15,130 nt of DNA, taken from an uncultured Tidjanibacter sp. Its GTDB lineage: Bacteria; Bacteroidota; Bacteroidia; Bacteroidales; Rikenellaceae. Below, one piece after another: positions 9,196 to 15,130 of the stretch. The number at the start of each line of letters is the position of its first letter. Within the stretch, counting starts at the first letter, position 1. The translations under genes and the position numbers were made by a program. A model generated the notes under the pieces. That model had not been told where the DNA came from, searched no databases, and worked only from the letters and a program-made list of their open reading frames with translations. The stretch is taken from assembly GCA_934663885.1 (NCBI GenBank), contig CAKUKW010000027.1, positions 1 through 15,130 on the forward strand, given 5' to 3'.

Positions 9196-9534
9196 CTACA
9201 GCGAAGAAAATACAGCGCTCCAGCCCCCGGCGTCGTTTACGAATATCAATATTAATGCCGACCAAAGTACGATAAAGAGAATTTGCGACCAGTCTACAAC
9301 TTTTGATTTCACTATGCGTACGATAAAAAATACAATCGCCACCAGCATAAACGCGAGCATGGAAATTATACCCACCGGTAGTGCGAAGTCTTTCATTGAA
9401 GGAATGCGTTTCAATATTACCGCAACAATTGCAAACAGGGATACGAACAACTCAATAATTGTCATAGTCCGATAATATTTGTCGCCCTTTAATACTTTCC
9501 TGAAATTAAACGCGCTGGAAAACATGTGTCTCAT
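9196..9534 (-). CDS. Small three-helix membrane protein, unknown function
   Basis: 112 residues, not recognised. A basic N-terminal segment (1-23, with R2, R12, K13, K16 and K19) is followed by three strongly hydrophobic stretches at about 25-41, 51-72 and 83-100, joined by short loops rich in Lys/Arg and Asp. No enzymatic motif, lipobox or conserved Cys/His is visible. The start is ATG 9534; a second ATG at 9525 is also possible. Support for a real gene is the strong hydrophobic pattern, a clear ATG, a shared terminator downstream, and its place 21 bases after the end of another small reading frame in the same direction. The local sequence is more A+T-rich than the sdh operon and the M13 gene on either side, which fits later acquisition. 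An immunity-like, accessory or DUF-type membrane protein is possible; nothing distinguishes these. Confidence 0.7.
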   Translation of the reverse strand: MRHMFSSAFNFRKVLKGDKYYRTMTIIELFVSLFAIVAVILKRIPSMKDFALPVGIISMLAFMLVAIVFFIVRIVKSKVVDWSQILFIVLWSALILIFVNDAGGWSAVFSSL

Positions 9535-9555
9535 AATGTGCGTATTATTATAGCG

Positions 9556-9717
9556 TCATAATGGACTTACCTCGGTAGCCTTACATGTTTTATATGTGGC
9601 CAAAGCCGTATCCATACATTTATTATAAGAGTCTATCGATTGCTCCACTCCAAAATATGCTGTGATAAGTGTCCCAGGGTATGCAATTGCAGCTCCGCCT
9701 ATTAAGACCAGTTTCAT
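9556..9717 (-). CDS. 53-residue single-helix peptide, or second half of a frameshifted gene
   Basis: Reads MKLVLIGGAAIAYPG and on through one hydrophobic segment (about 2-22), then a polar tail with C34 and C45. Its ATG overlaps the stop of the lipoprotein-like frame upstream as ATGA, the usual form of coupled genes. However, its frame is open well upstream of that ATG, alongside the other frame, so the two could also be one gene of about 95 residues broken by a one-base indel. It ends 21 bases before the three-helix protein. No family recognised. Confidence 0.45.
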   Translation of the reverse strand: MKLVLIGGAAIAYPGTLITAYFGVEQSIDSYNKCMDTALATYKTCKATEVSPL

Positions 9718-9848
9718 TCCAAGATACAACTCGCACTTTTGAAACCTTCGGTGTCGAACCGGACAGGCGCTGCTTTCCTCACGCAGCCGGATATCAGTAA
9801 AAATGAAAATACAAGAAACAGATCTGTAAACAAAGAAAGTCTTTTCAT
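9714..9848 (-). CDS. Short lipoprotein-like ORF (44 aa), possibly truncated
   Basis: Starts MKRLSLFTDLFLVF, followed by the lipobox LISGC with Cys22; the mature part would be only about 23 residues. The signal peptide has the normal charge-hydrophobic-lipobox form, so this looks like a real exported lipoprotein start. The stop overlaps the ATG of the next frame. It is either a tiny lipoprotein in a coupled three-gene unit or the 5' half of a broken gene. No good promoter match was found upstream on the minus strand; GTCATTTG at 9902-9895 is a weak -7 candidate. Confidence 0.45.
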   Translation of the reverse strand: MKRLSLFTDLFLVFSFLLISGCVRKAAPVRFDTEGFKSASCILE

Positions 9849-10009
9849 AAGCAGTAATTTTTGGTTAGGGGATTAAATATAATAGTCCTTAAAACAAATG
9901 ACTGATTGCTAATATAATAAGATTTTATATAAAAACAATAAAGAGGATTTATTTTTTGGCGTTAATATACACTTTACATTAATTCATTCCTGCTTTCCGC
10001 AACAGCCGT

Positions 10010-10038
10010 GCGGCCCGCCGGGGGGAGTTGCGGGCCGC
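10010..10038. repeat. Isolated G+C-rich hairpin
   Basis: GCGGCCCG (10010-10017) and CGGGCCGC (10031-10038) form a perfect 8-bp stem, extendable by one C-G pair inside. It stands out in an A+T-rich gap with no gene ending near it on either strand. It could be the terminator of an unannotated small RNA, or a leftover terminator. Confidence 0.4.
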
Positions 10039-10193
10039 TGGAGAATAACAGGTAACCACTGTAAGCCATATATTATACAAAGGCGGAAAATATAGAGTTC
10101 CATACTTTGATTTAATTCCTTACGCGCCAACCTAAAATAGTACAGGAACCAATCCCTTTACCGGCGAATTTTCCTCAATTAGCGGGTTTTTCA

Positions 10194-10201
10194 TATATTT
10201 G
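10194..10201 (+). promoter_or_regulatory. Putative -7 promoter element of M13 peptidase gene
   Basis: TATATTTG matches TAnnTTTG, 30 bases before the ATG at 10232, giving a short leader. At the -33 distance the sequence is TTTC (10170-10173), one base off TTTG. Confidence 0.55.
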
Positions 10202-10231
10202 CTAACTATTGGAAACACAAACTAAAATAAT

Positions 10232-12277
10232 ATGAAAAAAACGATGATCGCCTGCTTAATGCTTCTTTCTGGAGCTGCCGCCATGACCGGCTGCGATGGC
10301 GGCAAGAAAAAAGACTCCGTGCCTGCCATAAAACTATCAAACCTTGATACAACCGTATCTCCCGGAAGCGATTTCTACCGGTATGCCTGCGGCGGATGGA
10401 TGAAACAAAATCCGCTGCCGGCGGAATATGCCCGTTTCGGATCTTTCGACCAGTTGCGCAACGACAATCTCGACCAGCTACACGAACTGGTGGAGGAACT
10501 TCGCGCCTCGAAGAAAACCGAGGGCGGTATCGCACAGAAAGTGTCTACGCTCTACGACCTTGGCATGGACTCGGAGAAACGCAATTCCGAGGATGCCGGT
10601 CCGGTGAAAGAACTGATAGAGGAGATAAGGATGCTTGCCTTGAAGGGCGATATGTCCCTGATGTTGGCAAAACTCCACAAGATGGGTGTAACGCCTTATT
10701 TTTTCCCGTTCGTCGACGCGGACGATATGAACAGCACCACGAACATAGCCATGATAGAGCAGTCGGGACTCGGCATGGGCGACAGGGATTATTACCTTTC
10801 CGAGGACGAGGACACCGCCCGGATCAGGGAAGCTTACGGCCAGTATATCGAAAGGCTGTTCCAGATGTCTGGTTTTTCGCTCGACGAATCACGGGAAGCC
10901 CACAGGGCTGTTATGAGAGTGGAAAACATACTTGCCCGCCATGCTTATTCCAGGGAGCTTCTGCGTGACTCTTATGCTAATTATAATAAGATGACGGTCG
11001 CCCAATGGGAAGCCAGAAATAATTTCATCCGGTGGAGGGACTATTTTGCTGTTCTTGGTATTCCGGAAGACGCCGAACTCAACGTGCGCCAGATAGAGTA
11101 TTACGAAAAGATCAATTACGATCTTTTCCATGGGGTTCGTTTCCGCGACCATAAATATTATATGATGTTCCATCTTTTGAATACCGCCGCGCCGTACCTG
11201 AGTGATAAATTTGAAATGGCCTCTTTCGATTTCTACGGTAGGACGATGTCGGGCAAAGAGGCACAGGAGCCGCGGTGGAAACGCGTCCTGCGGGTTACTG
11301 ACGGGGCGATGTCGGAAGCCCTTGGACAGCTTTATGTGGAGAAATATTTTCCGGCTTCATCCAAAAATAAGATGGTGGGGTTGGTTCGCGACCTTCAGGT
11401 TGCCCTCGGGCAGCGTATAGAAGGCCTCGGGTGGATGAGCGGCGAAACAAAAACCCGGGCGCAGGAAAAGCTTTCCACATTTATAGTCAAGATAGGATAT
11501 CCCGACAAGTGGCGCGACTACTCCGGGCTGGAGATTAAAGAAGACTCGTATTGGGACAATGTACGCCGCTCAAACGTTTTCGATGCGGAATACATGCTGG
11601 CTAAAGCGGGCAAACCGGTGGATCGTACCGAGTGGCAGATGAGCCCTCAGACGGTAAACGCCTATTATAACCCTACAACCAACGAGATCTGTTTTCCGGC
11701 CGGAATACTTCAGCCTCCCTTCTTTAACCCCGATGCGGACGATGCGGTGAATTACGGTGCGATAGGAGTCGTAATAGGACACGAAATGACGCACGGCTTC
11801 GACGACCAGGGGCGTAATTTCGACAAGGATGGCAACCTGAAAGATTGGTGGACTCCGGAAGACGCGGAGCTTTTCAATGCGAAGGCCGATATACTGGTGG
11901 CGCAGTTCGACGCGGTGACCGTCTACGGAGACACCAAAGCGAACGGCCGCTATACCCTGGGTGAGAATATCGCCGACCAGGGAGGGCTTCTTGTCGCCAA
12001 ACAGGCATACGAAAACAGCCTCAAGGGCAAAGAAAAACCTAAAGATATCGACGGGTTCACAGATGATCAGCGTTTTTACCTTGGATACGCAGCCTTGTGG
12101 GCCCAGAATATAAGGCCGGAGGAGATCCTGCGCCTTACCAAGCTCGACCCGCATTCGCTGGGCATAAACAGGGTTAACGTCACCCTCCGCAACATAGACG
12201 ACTTCTACAGCGCTTTCGATATCAAGGAAGGCGATGCGATGTATCTTGCCCCCGCAGAGAGGGTGGTGATATGGTAG
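10232..12277 (+). CDS. M13 family (neprilysin/PepO-like) zinc metallopeptidase, lipoprotein
   Basis: 681 residues, normal for bacterial M13 endopeptidases, which cut peptides of limited size outside the cytoplasm. A signal peptide (1-20) ends in the lipobox MTGC with lipidated Cys21; the next residues, DGGKKK, lack a surface-export signal, so a periplasmic-facing anchor is more likely. The N-terminal M13 domain opens with SPGSDFYRYACGGWM (residues 43-57). The catalytic domain has NAYY (476-479), which binds substrate backbone, the zinc motif HEMTH (H517, E518, H521) and ENIAD with third zinc ligand E578. All catalytic residues are present. It is the PepO/PgPepO type. It has its own promoter element and a long hairpin terminator, so it is probably transcribed alone. 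Oligopeptide digestion for nutrition is a reasonable inference in an asaccharolytic or proteolytic Bacteroidales. Confidence 0.96.
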   Translation: MKKTMIACLMLLSGAAAMTGCDGGKKKDSVPAIKLSNLDTTVSPGSDFYRYACGGWMKQNPLPAEYARFGSFDQLRNDNLDQLHELVEELRASKKTEGGIAQKVSTLYDLGMDSEKRNSEDAGPVKELIEEIRMLALKGDMSLMLAKLHKMGVTPYFFPFVDADDMNSTTNIAMIEQSGLGMGDRDYYLSEDEDTARIREAYGQYIERLFQMSGFSLDESREAHRAVMRVENILARHAYSRELLRDSYANYNKMTVAQWEARNNFIRWRDYFAVLGIPEDAELNVRQIEYYEKINYDLFHGVRFRDHKYYMMFHLLNTAAPYLSDKFEMASFDFYGRTMSGKEAQEPRWKRVLRVTDGAMSEALGQLYVEKYFPASSKNKMVGLVRDLQVALGQRIEGLGWMSGETKTRAQEKLSTFIVKIGYPDKWRDYSGLEIKEDSYWDNVRRSNVFDAEYMLAKAGKPVDRTEWQMSPQTVNAYYNPTTNEICFPAGILQPPFFNPDADDAVNYGAIGVVIGHEMTHGFDDQGRNFDKDGNLKDWWTPEDAELFNAKADILVAQFDAVTVYGDTKANGRYTLGENIADQGGLLVAKQAYENSLKGKEKPKDIDGFTDDQRFYLGYAALWAQNIRPEEILRLTKLDPHSLGINRVNVTLRNIDDFYSAFDIKEGDAMYLAPAERVVIW

Positions 12278-12282
12278 AAGTT

Positions 12283-12331
12283 CTGTATTAAATAATCCGG
12301 GCAATTATACTGCCCGGATTATTTAATACAG
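12283..12331. terminator. Long hairpin terminator of M13 peptidase gene
   Basis: A perfect 21-bp stem (12283-12303 with 12311-12331) with a 7-base loop starts five bases after the stop codon. The inner part is G+C-rich (CCGGGCA/TGCCCGG) and the outer part A+T-rich, so the transcript itself supplies A- and U-rich flanks. It should work in both directions. Confidence 0.85.
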
Positions 12332-12336
12332 GAATT

Positions 12337-12357
12337 TATTGTGATACATTCACAATA
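12337..12357. promoter_or_regulatory. Perfect 8-bp-arm palindrome, possible operator
   Basis: TATTGTGA and TCACAATA flank a 5-base centre (TACAT). The half-site TGTGA resembles CRP/FNR-family operators, but the gap between half-sites is 5 rather than 6 bases. It lies between the M13 terminator and the M28 gene, 203 bases from the M28 start, too far to act directly unless a promoter lies nearby. It could also be a small RNA hairpin. The rest of 12358-12559 shows no promoter match I trust. Confidence 0.35.
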
Positions 12358-12559
12358 CGATACTCCGGCCCTTGTTACATGAGAGGGAACGTTTCATCCG
12401 GATAATCCTTTGAACACCTGCGGGACCGGGGAATAAACCAACAATAAGCAAAGCGGTGCCGGTAAATAAGAATTATGAAAGAAAATTGGGCCTCCAGGAC
12501 TGTTTTATTCCTAAATTATTTATATTCATGGAATATTTTAAACCATAAAAATTCCTGCG

Positions 12560-14026
12560 ATGAGGAAAATACTTTCAATTATTTTGTTATTATTAACTTC
12601 CCTGCCAGTTCTTGCGCAGAGGGTTTCTGCCGAAAGGCTTGCGCAGCACGTTTATACACTTGCGGCCGACTCTATGCTGGGGCGCGGCGCGGGCACGGAC
12701 AACAGCAGGAAAGCTGCGGAATATATAATAAATAATTTTGAAGAAATAGGGCTCTATCCATTCGTGGGAGACACCACATACAAGCAGAAATTCTCGTTTA
12801 CCAATAACACGAACAGGATATATACCAATATTATAGGTTTTATCCCTGGCAGTGATCCGGTGCTTAAAGACGAATATGTAATCCTCGGGGCCCATTACGA
12901 CCATCTAGGTATCCGAGTGCGCGGGCGCGATACGGTAATCTACAGCGGGGCCGACGACAATGCATCGGGAACAGCCGCACTTATTGAGATGGCACGAATA
13001 CTCAAAGAGAGGGAAGGCAGCCTGCGGAGGAGCGTCGTTTTCGCGGCTTTCGACGCTGAGGAGATAGGGCTTCACGGTTCGGCACATATGGTATCGCTCC
13101 TGCCTGCGGAAAATGTAAAATTTATGGTCAGTATTGACATGGTGGGTTGGCTCCGTGAAGGCAAAAGGCTGCGCATGGCAGGCGTCGGGATGCTTGACGA
13201 CGGGCGGAAACTGATCGGCTCCGTTCCTGTTCCGGAGGGGTTGCCTGTAAAACTGAAAAAATTTGACCGGAACGTAATGGGCGGTTCGGACCACGATTCC
13301 TTTGCTGCAAAAGGAATACCGTCGTTCTATGTGACGACCGGGCTGAAGTCGCCGTACCATCAACCCGAAGATACCGCCGAAAAGATAGATTACGAAGGGC
13401 TGGCACTTATCAGCGAATATATGGCCTCCATGGGAGAAACCCTTGCGAACAGCGACCGGCTGGAAGCCTCGGGCAGGGTATCCGGGAAACACCGGGAAAA
13501 CAAGCTGGAGTTTGCGGTAACAGGTTCGGTAGGTTCGGCGCTGCACCGGTATCCCGAAGGGGCGTTGACAGGCAAAAAGGCTTTCGCGTGGAACGCTGGC
13601 GCATTTGTCCAGTACAATATCAACCGGAGGTTATCCGTGAGGCTGGAGGGGCTTTTCCAGAGCCGCACGGCGCGTTTCCCAACGGAAGATGGGCAACTCG
13701 GCGGCAGTTACAGGGAATTCAATACCCGGGCGGTAACAGTGCCCCTGAACCTGATGCTTAAGTTGCCGGTAACGGCCGGTGTTTATTTTTACGTCAATGC
13801 AGGCGGTTATTATGCCTGCAACCTGAATGGCTCGCTCGACGGGGTTGCGTTGGATTTTGATACCGGCCTGCGTCGCCATGAATACGGGTGGACTGCGGGC
13901 TTCGGTTTCAATATATATAATTACGGCATGGCGTTCACATCGTATAACGCTTTTTCGCCCGTAATGCATACGGGACCCGTAATGAAGAATTCAGCCTCTT
14001 TTTTCACATTGTATTATAGATTTTAA
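12560..14026 (+). CDS. Secreted M28 zinc peptidase with C-terminal outer-membrane beta-barrel
   Basis: 488 residues. A Sec signal peptide (1-19, cut near VLA-Q) leads to an M28 aminopeptidase-like domain (about 20-295). Zinc ligands are visible: H112 (in AHYDHLG, with D114), bridging D132 (SGADDNASG), E168 next to catalytic base E167 (FDAEEIGLHGS), D193 (SIDMVG) and H267 (SPYHQPEDT), so it should be active with two zinc ions. After a short polar linker, residues about 312-488 are alternating beta strands resembling the PorT-like/OMP_b-brl family (for example TVPLNLMLKL, 393-402), and the protein ends in YYRF with the terminal Phe typical of outer-membrane barrels. The peptidase would face the periplasm or the surface depending on barrel topology. 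Normal M28 proteins stop after the catalytic domain. The frame is continuous through the junction. No cotranscribed neighbour. Confidence 0.92.
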   Translation: MRKILSIILLLLTSLPVLAQRVSAERLAQHVYTLAADSMLGRGAGTDNSRKAAEYIINNFEEIGLYPFVGDTTYKQKFSFTNNTNRIYTNIIGFIPGSDPVLKDEYVILGAHYDHLGIRVRGRDTVIYSGADDNASGTAALIEMARILKEREGSLRRSVVFAAFDAEEIGLHGSAHMVSLLPAENVKFMVSIDMVGWLREGKRLRMAGVGMLDDGRKLIGSVPVPEGLPVKLKKFDRNVMGGSDHDSFAAKGIPSFYVTTGLKSPYHQPEDTAEKIDYEGLALISEYMASMGETLANSDRLEASGRVSGKHRENKLEFAVTGSVGSALHRYPEGALTGKKAFAWNAGAFVQYNINRRLSVRLEGLFQSRTARFPTEDGQLGGSYREFNTRAVTVPLNLMLKLPVTAGVYFYVNAGGYYACNLNGSLDGVALDFDTGLRRHEYGWTAGFGFNIYNYGMAFTSYNAFSPVMHTGPVMKNSASFFTLYYRF

Positions 14027-14040
14027 GAGTCTGCTTAAAA
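14021..14040. repeat. Short inverted repeat at M28 stop / tyrS promoter
   Basis: TTTTAAG (14021-14027) and CTTAAAA (14034-14040) form a perfect 7-bp repeat with a 6-base centre; the left arm contains the M28 stop codon and the right arm ends five bases before a -7 element. It is a weak terminator or a site overlapping the next promoter. Confidence 0.35.
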
Positions 14041-14044
14041 AAAT

Positions 14045-14052
14045 TATCTTTG
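14045..14052 (+). promoter_or_regulatory. Putative -7 promoter element ahead of tyrS
   Basis: TATCTTTG matches TAnnTTTG; 20 bases upstream is TTTT (14021-14024), a partial -33 element. It predicts a leader of about 170 bases before tyrS containing a 56-codon frame. Confidence 0.5.
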
Positions 14053-14076
14053 CATCTCATTTAAAACGGTAGCGAT

Positions 14077-14247
14077 ATGAGGCTCTGGCTGTTCAAATTA
14101 TTCTACCCGCAAGGGTTGCCTGTTAAATCCGTAGCCGGACTGGAGGGCCACTATGTGTTCTGCCTTCCGGACATAGCTGTTAGAAATAATAAAACAATAT
14201 TTAAAGAGATTCTTAATAATAAAAATACCGATGAATTTTGTCGATGA
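14077..14247 (+). CDS. 56-codon upstream frame overlapping tyrS start
   Basis: Starts [20 protein letters not shown] and ends in TGA 14 bases inside tyrS (17 bases shared). The first two thirds have codon use like a real gene; the last third is A+T-rich and looks like intergenic DNA. No domain recognised. It may be a small protein, a translated leader controlling tyrS, a decayed gene start, or chance. It is not notably rich in Tyr codons (two), which argues against a simple attenuator. Confidence 0.28.
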   Translation: MRLWLFKLFYPQGLPVKSVAGLEGHYVFCLPDIAVRNNKTIFKEILNNKNTDEFCR

Positions 14248-15130
14248 ATTAAGGTGGAGGGGCATGATACACGACATGATGCCCGGCACCGAAGAGCTTT
14301 TCAAGGAAGGAATAGTAACCGCGTACGTAGGTATAGACCCTACGGCCGATTCGCTTCATATTGGCCACCTGGTAAGCGTCATGGCGATGATGCACATGCA
14401 GCGCTGCGGCCATAAGCCGATAATCCTGCTGGGTGGAGCGACGGGAATGATAGGAGACCCTTCAGGAAAATCGCAGGAGCGTAATCTCCTCGACGAACCA
14501 ACCCTTCAGAAATATCAGGCGGGTATAAAAAAGCAGCTTACAAAGCTTATAGACTTCAACTCCGACGCCCCGAATGCGGCGATCATGGTGAATAACTACG
14601 ACTGGATGAAAGAAATGGGATTTCTTGAGTTCATACGCGATGTTGGCAAGCATATAACCGTGAACTACATGATGGCCAAGGATTCCGTCAAAAAACGTTT
14701 CGACGGTTCGGGGGAAGGGATGTCGTTCACGGAGTTCACTTACCAGCTCGTCCAGGGATACGATTTCCTGCACCTTTTCAAAGAATACGGGTGCAAGCTC
14801 CAGTTCGGCGGTTCGGACCAGTGGGGAAACATCACTACAGGCAGCGAAATGGTGCGCCGCATACTCGGCAAGGAAGTGTTCGGGCTGACATGGCCTTTGA
14901 TTAAGAAAGCCGACGGCACCAAATTCGGCAAGACCGAGAGCGGCAACGTATGGCTCGACCCTCGCTATACCTCGCCATATAAGTTCTACCAGTTCTGGCT
15001 TAACGTTAGCGACGAAGACGCGAAGAATTACATCCGCATCTTCACCTTGCTCGACAAGGAAACGATAGACGCCCTTATAGCGGGGCACGAAGCTGCGCCG
15101 CACGAACGCAAGCTCCAGCAGACACTTGCC
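14231..15130 (+). CDS. tyrS: Tyrosyl-tRNA synthetase (3' end beyond window)
   Basis: Charges tRNA-Tyr with tyrosine; cytosolic class I synthetase. The window holds residues 1-300 of an expected 430 or so; the rest, including the C-terminal S4-like RNA-binding domain, lies off the right edge. Signatures: the HIGH motif HIGH (43-46) in [12 protein letters not shown], the [13 protein letters not shown] stretch (68-80), YQLVQGYDF (171-179) and [10 protein letters not shown] (191-200) of the tyrosine pocket, and the KMSKS-equivalent KFGKT (231-235), the TyrRS form of that loop with Thr last. The start ATG 14231 gives [11 protein letters not shown], the usual Bacteroidota N-terminus. An in-frame ATG at 14264 is less likely. 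It overlaps a 56-codon upstream frame, so expression might be affected by translation of the leader. Confidence 0.97.
   Translation, partial: MNFVDELRWRGMIHDMMPGTEELFKEGIVTAYVGIDPTADSLHIGHLVSVMAMMHMQRCGHKPIILLGGATGMIGDPSGKSQERNLLDEPTLQKYQAGIKKQLTKLIDFNSDAPNAAIMVNNYDWMKEMGFLEFIRDVGKHITVNYMMAKDSVKKRFDGSGEGMSFTEFTYQLVQGYDFLHLFKEYGCKLQFGGSDQWGNITTGSEMVRRILGKEVFGLTWPLIKKADGTKFGKTESGNVWLDPRYTSPYKFYQFWLNVSDEDAKNYIRIFTLLDKETIDALIAGHEAAPHERKLQQTLA

Larger units (their letters stand above)
9849..10231. other. Intergenic region between small-gene cluster and M13 peptidase
   Basis: 383 bases. The left part (9849-9990) is very A+T-rich and should hold the promoter of the minus-strand small genes, though I cannot place it well. 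A G+C-rich hairpin stands alone at 10010-10038, and a -7 element for the M13 gene is at 10194-10201. No supported reading frame was seen on either strand. Confidence 0.6.

Noticed and set aside
12381..12435. Possible cobalamin-riboswitch-like bases (AGGGAAC and a GCGGGACC stretch)
   Set aside because: The conserved B12-box order and pairing elements are not present, and the downstream M28 peptidase is not a cobalamin-related gene.
12475..12735. 86-codon plus-strand frame ahead of and overlapping the M28 gene
   Set aside because: Most of it overlaps the M28 signal peptide and catalytic domain in another frame; the unique first part is A+T-rich leader with no gene-like features.

Overview
The window looks like chromosomal DNA of a Bacteroidota organism, most likely order Bacteroidales. 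The support is the sdhC-sdhA-sdhB order with a single five-helix cytochrome b subunit, lipoproteins with short lipoboxes, an outer-membrane beta-barrel ending in Phe, the near absence of Shine-Dalgarno sites, and several copies of the Bacteroidota -7 promoter element TAnnTTTG, each a short way upstream of a start. The G+C-rich core genes recall the Rikenellaceae/Alistipes side of the order, but that is only an impression. No rRNA, tRNA, CRISPR array, insertion sequence or prophage was seen.

Layout. (1) 1-3096, minus strand: the end of a surface-polysaccharide operon, read as rfbB (dTDP-glucose 4,6-dehydratase), then a ferredoxin/F420-dehydrogenase-beta-like iron-sulfur protein, then a polysaccharide pyruvyl transferase family protein cut by the left edge. 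The last two overlap by 4 bases (ATGA). (2) 3368-5140, minus strand: a 590-residue lipoprotein built from about five fibronectin-III-like modules and probably surface exposed, ended by a strong hairpin at 3321-3350. (3) 5440-9125, plus strand: a well-defined promoter, a hairpin at the probable mRNA 5' end, then sdhC, sdhA and sdhB, closed by a bidirectional hairpin terminator. In a fermentative Bacteroidales cell this complex II is expected to work mostly as a quinol:fumarate reductase that makes succinate. (4) 9196-9848, minus strand: an A+T-rich island of three small reading frames: a lipoprotein-like leader, a one-helix peptide overlapping it by ATGA, and a three-helix membrane protein. I recognise none of them. 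(5) 10232-12277, plus: a lipoprotein M13 (neprilysin/PepO-like) metallopeptidase with a 21-bp hairpin terminator. (6) 12560-14026, plus: a secreted M28 aminopeptidase-like zinc peptidase fused to a C-terminal outer-membrane beta-barrel. (7) 14231 to the right edge, plus: tyrS, preceded by a 56-codon frame that overlaps its start.

The genes fall into conserved housekeeping units (complex II, tyrS, rfbB) mixed with cell-envelope functions (polysaccharide synthesis, surface lipoprotein, two exported peptidases). I find no multi-gene defence or mobile system. The points most worth a second look are the peptidase-barrel fusion, the small membrane-gene island, the 5' hairpin of the sdh mRNA and the modular surface lipoprotein.
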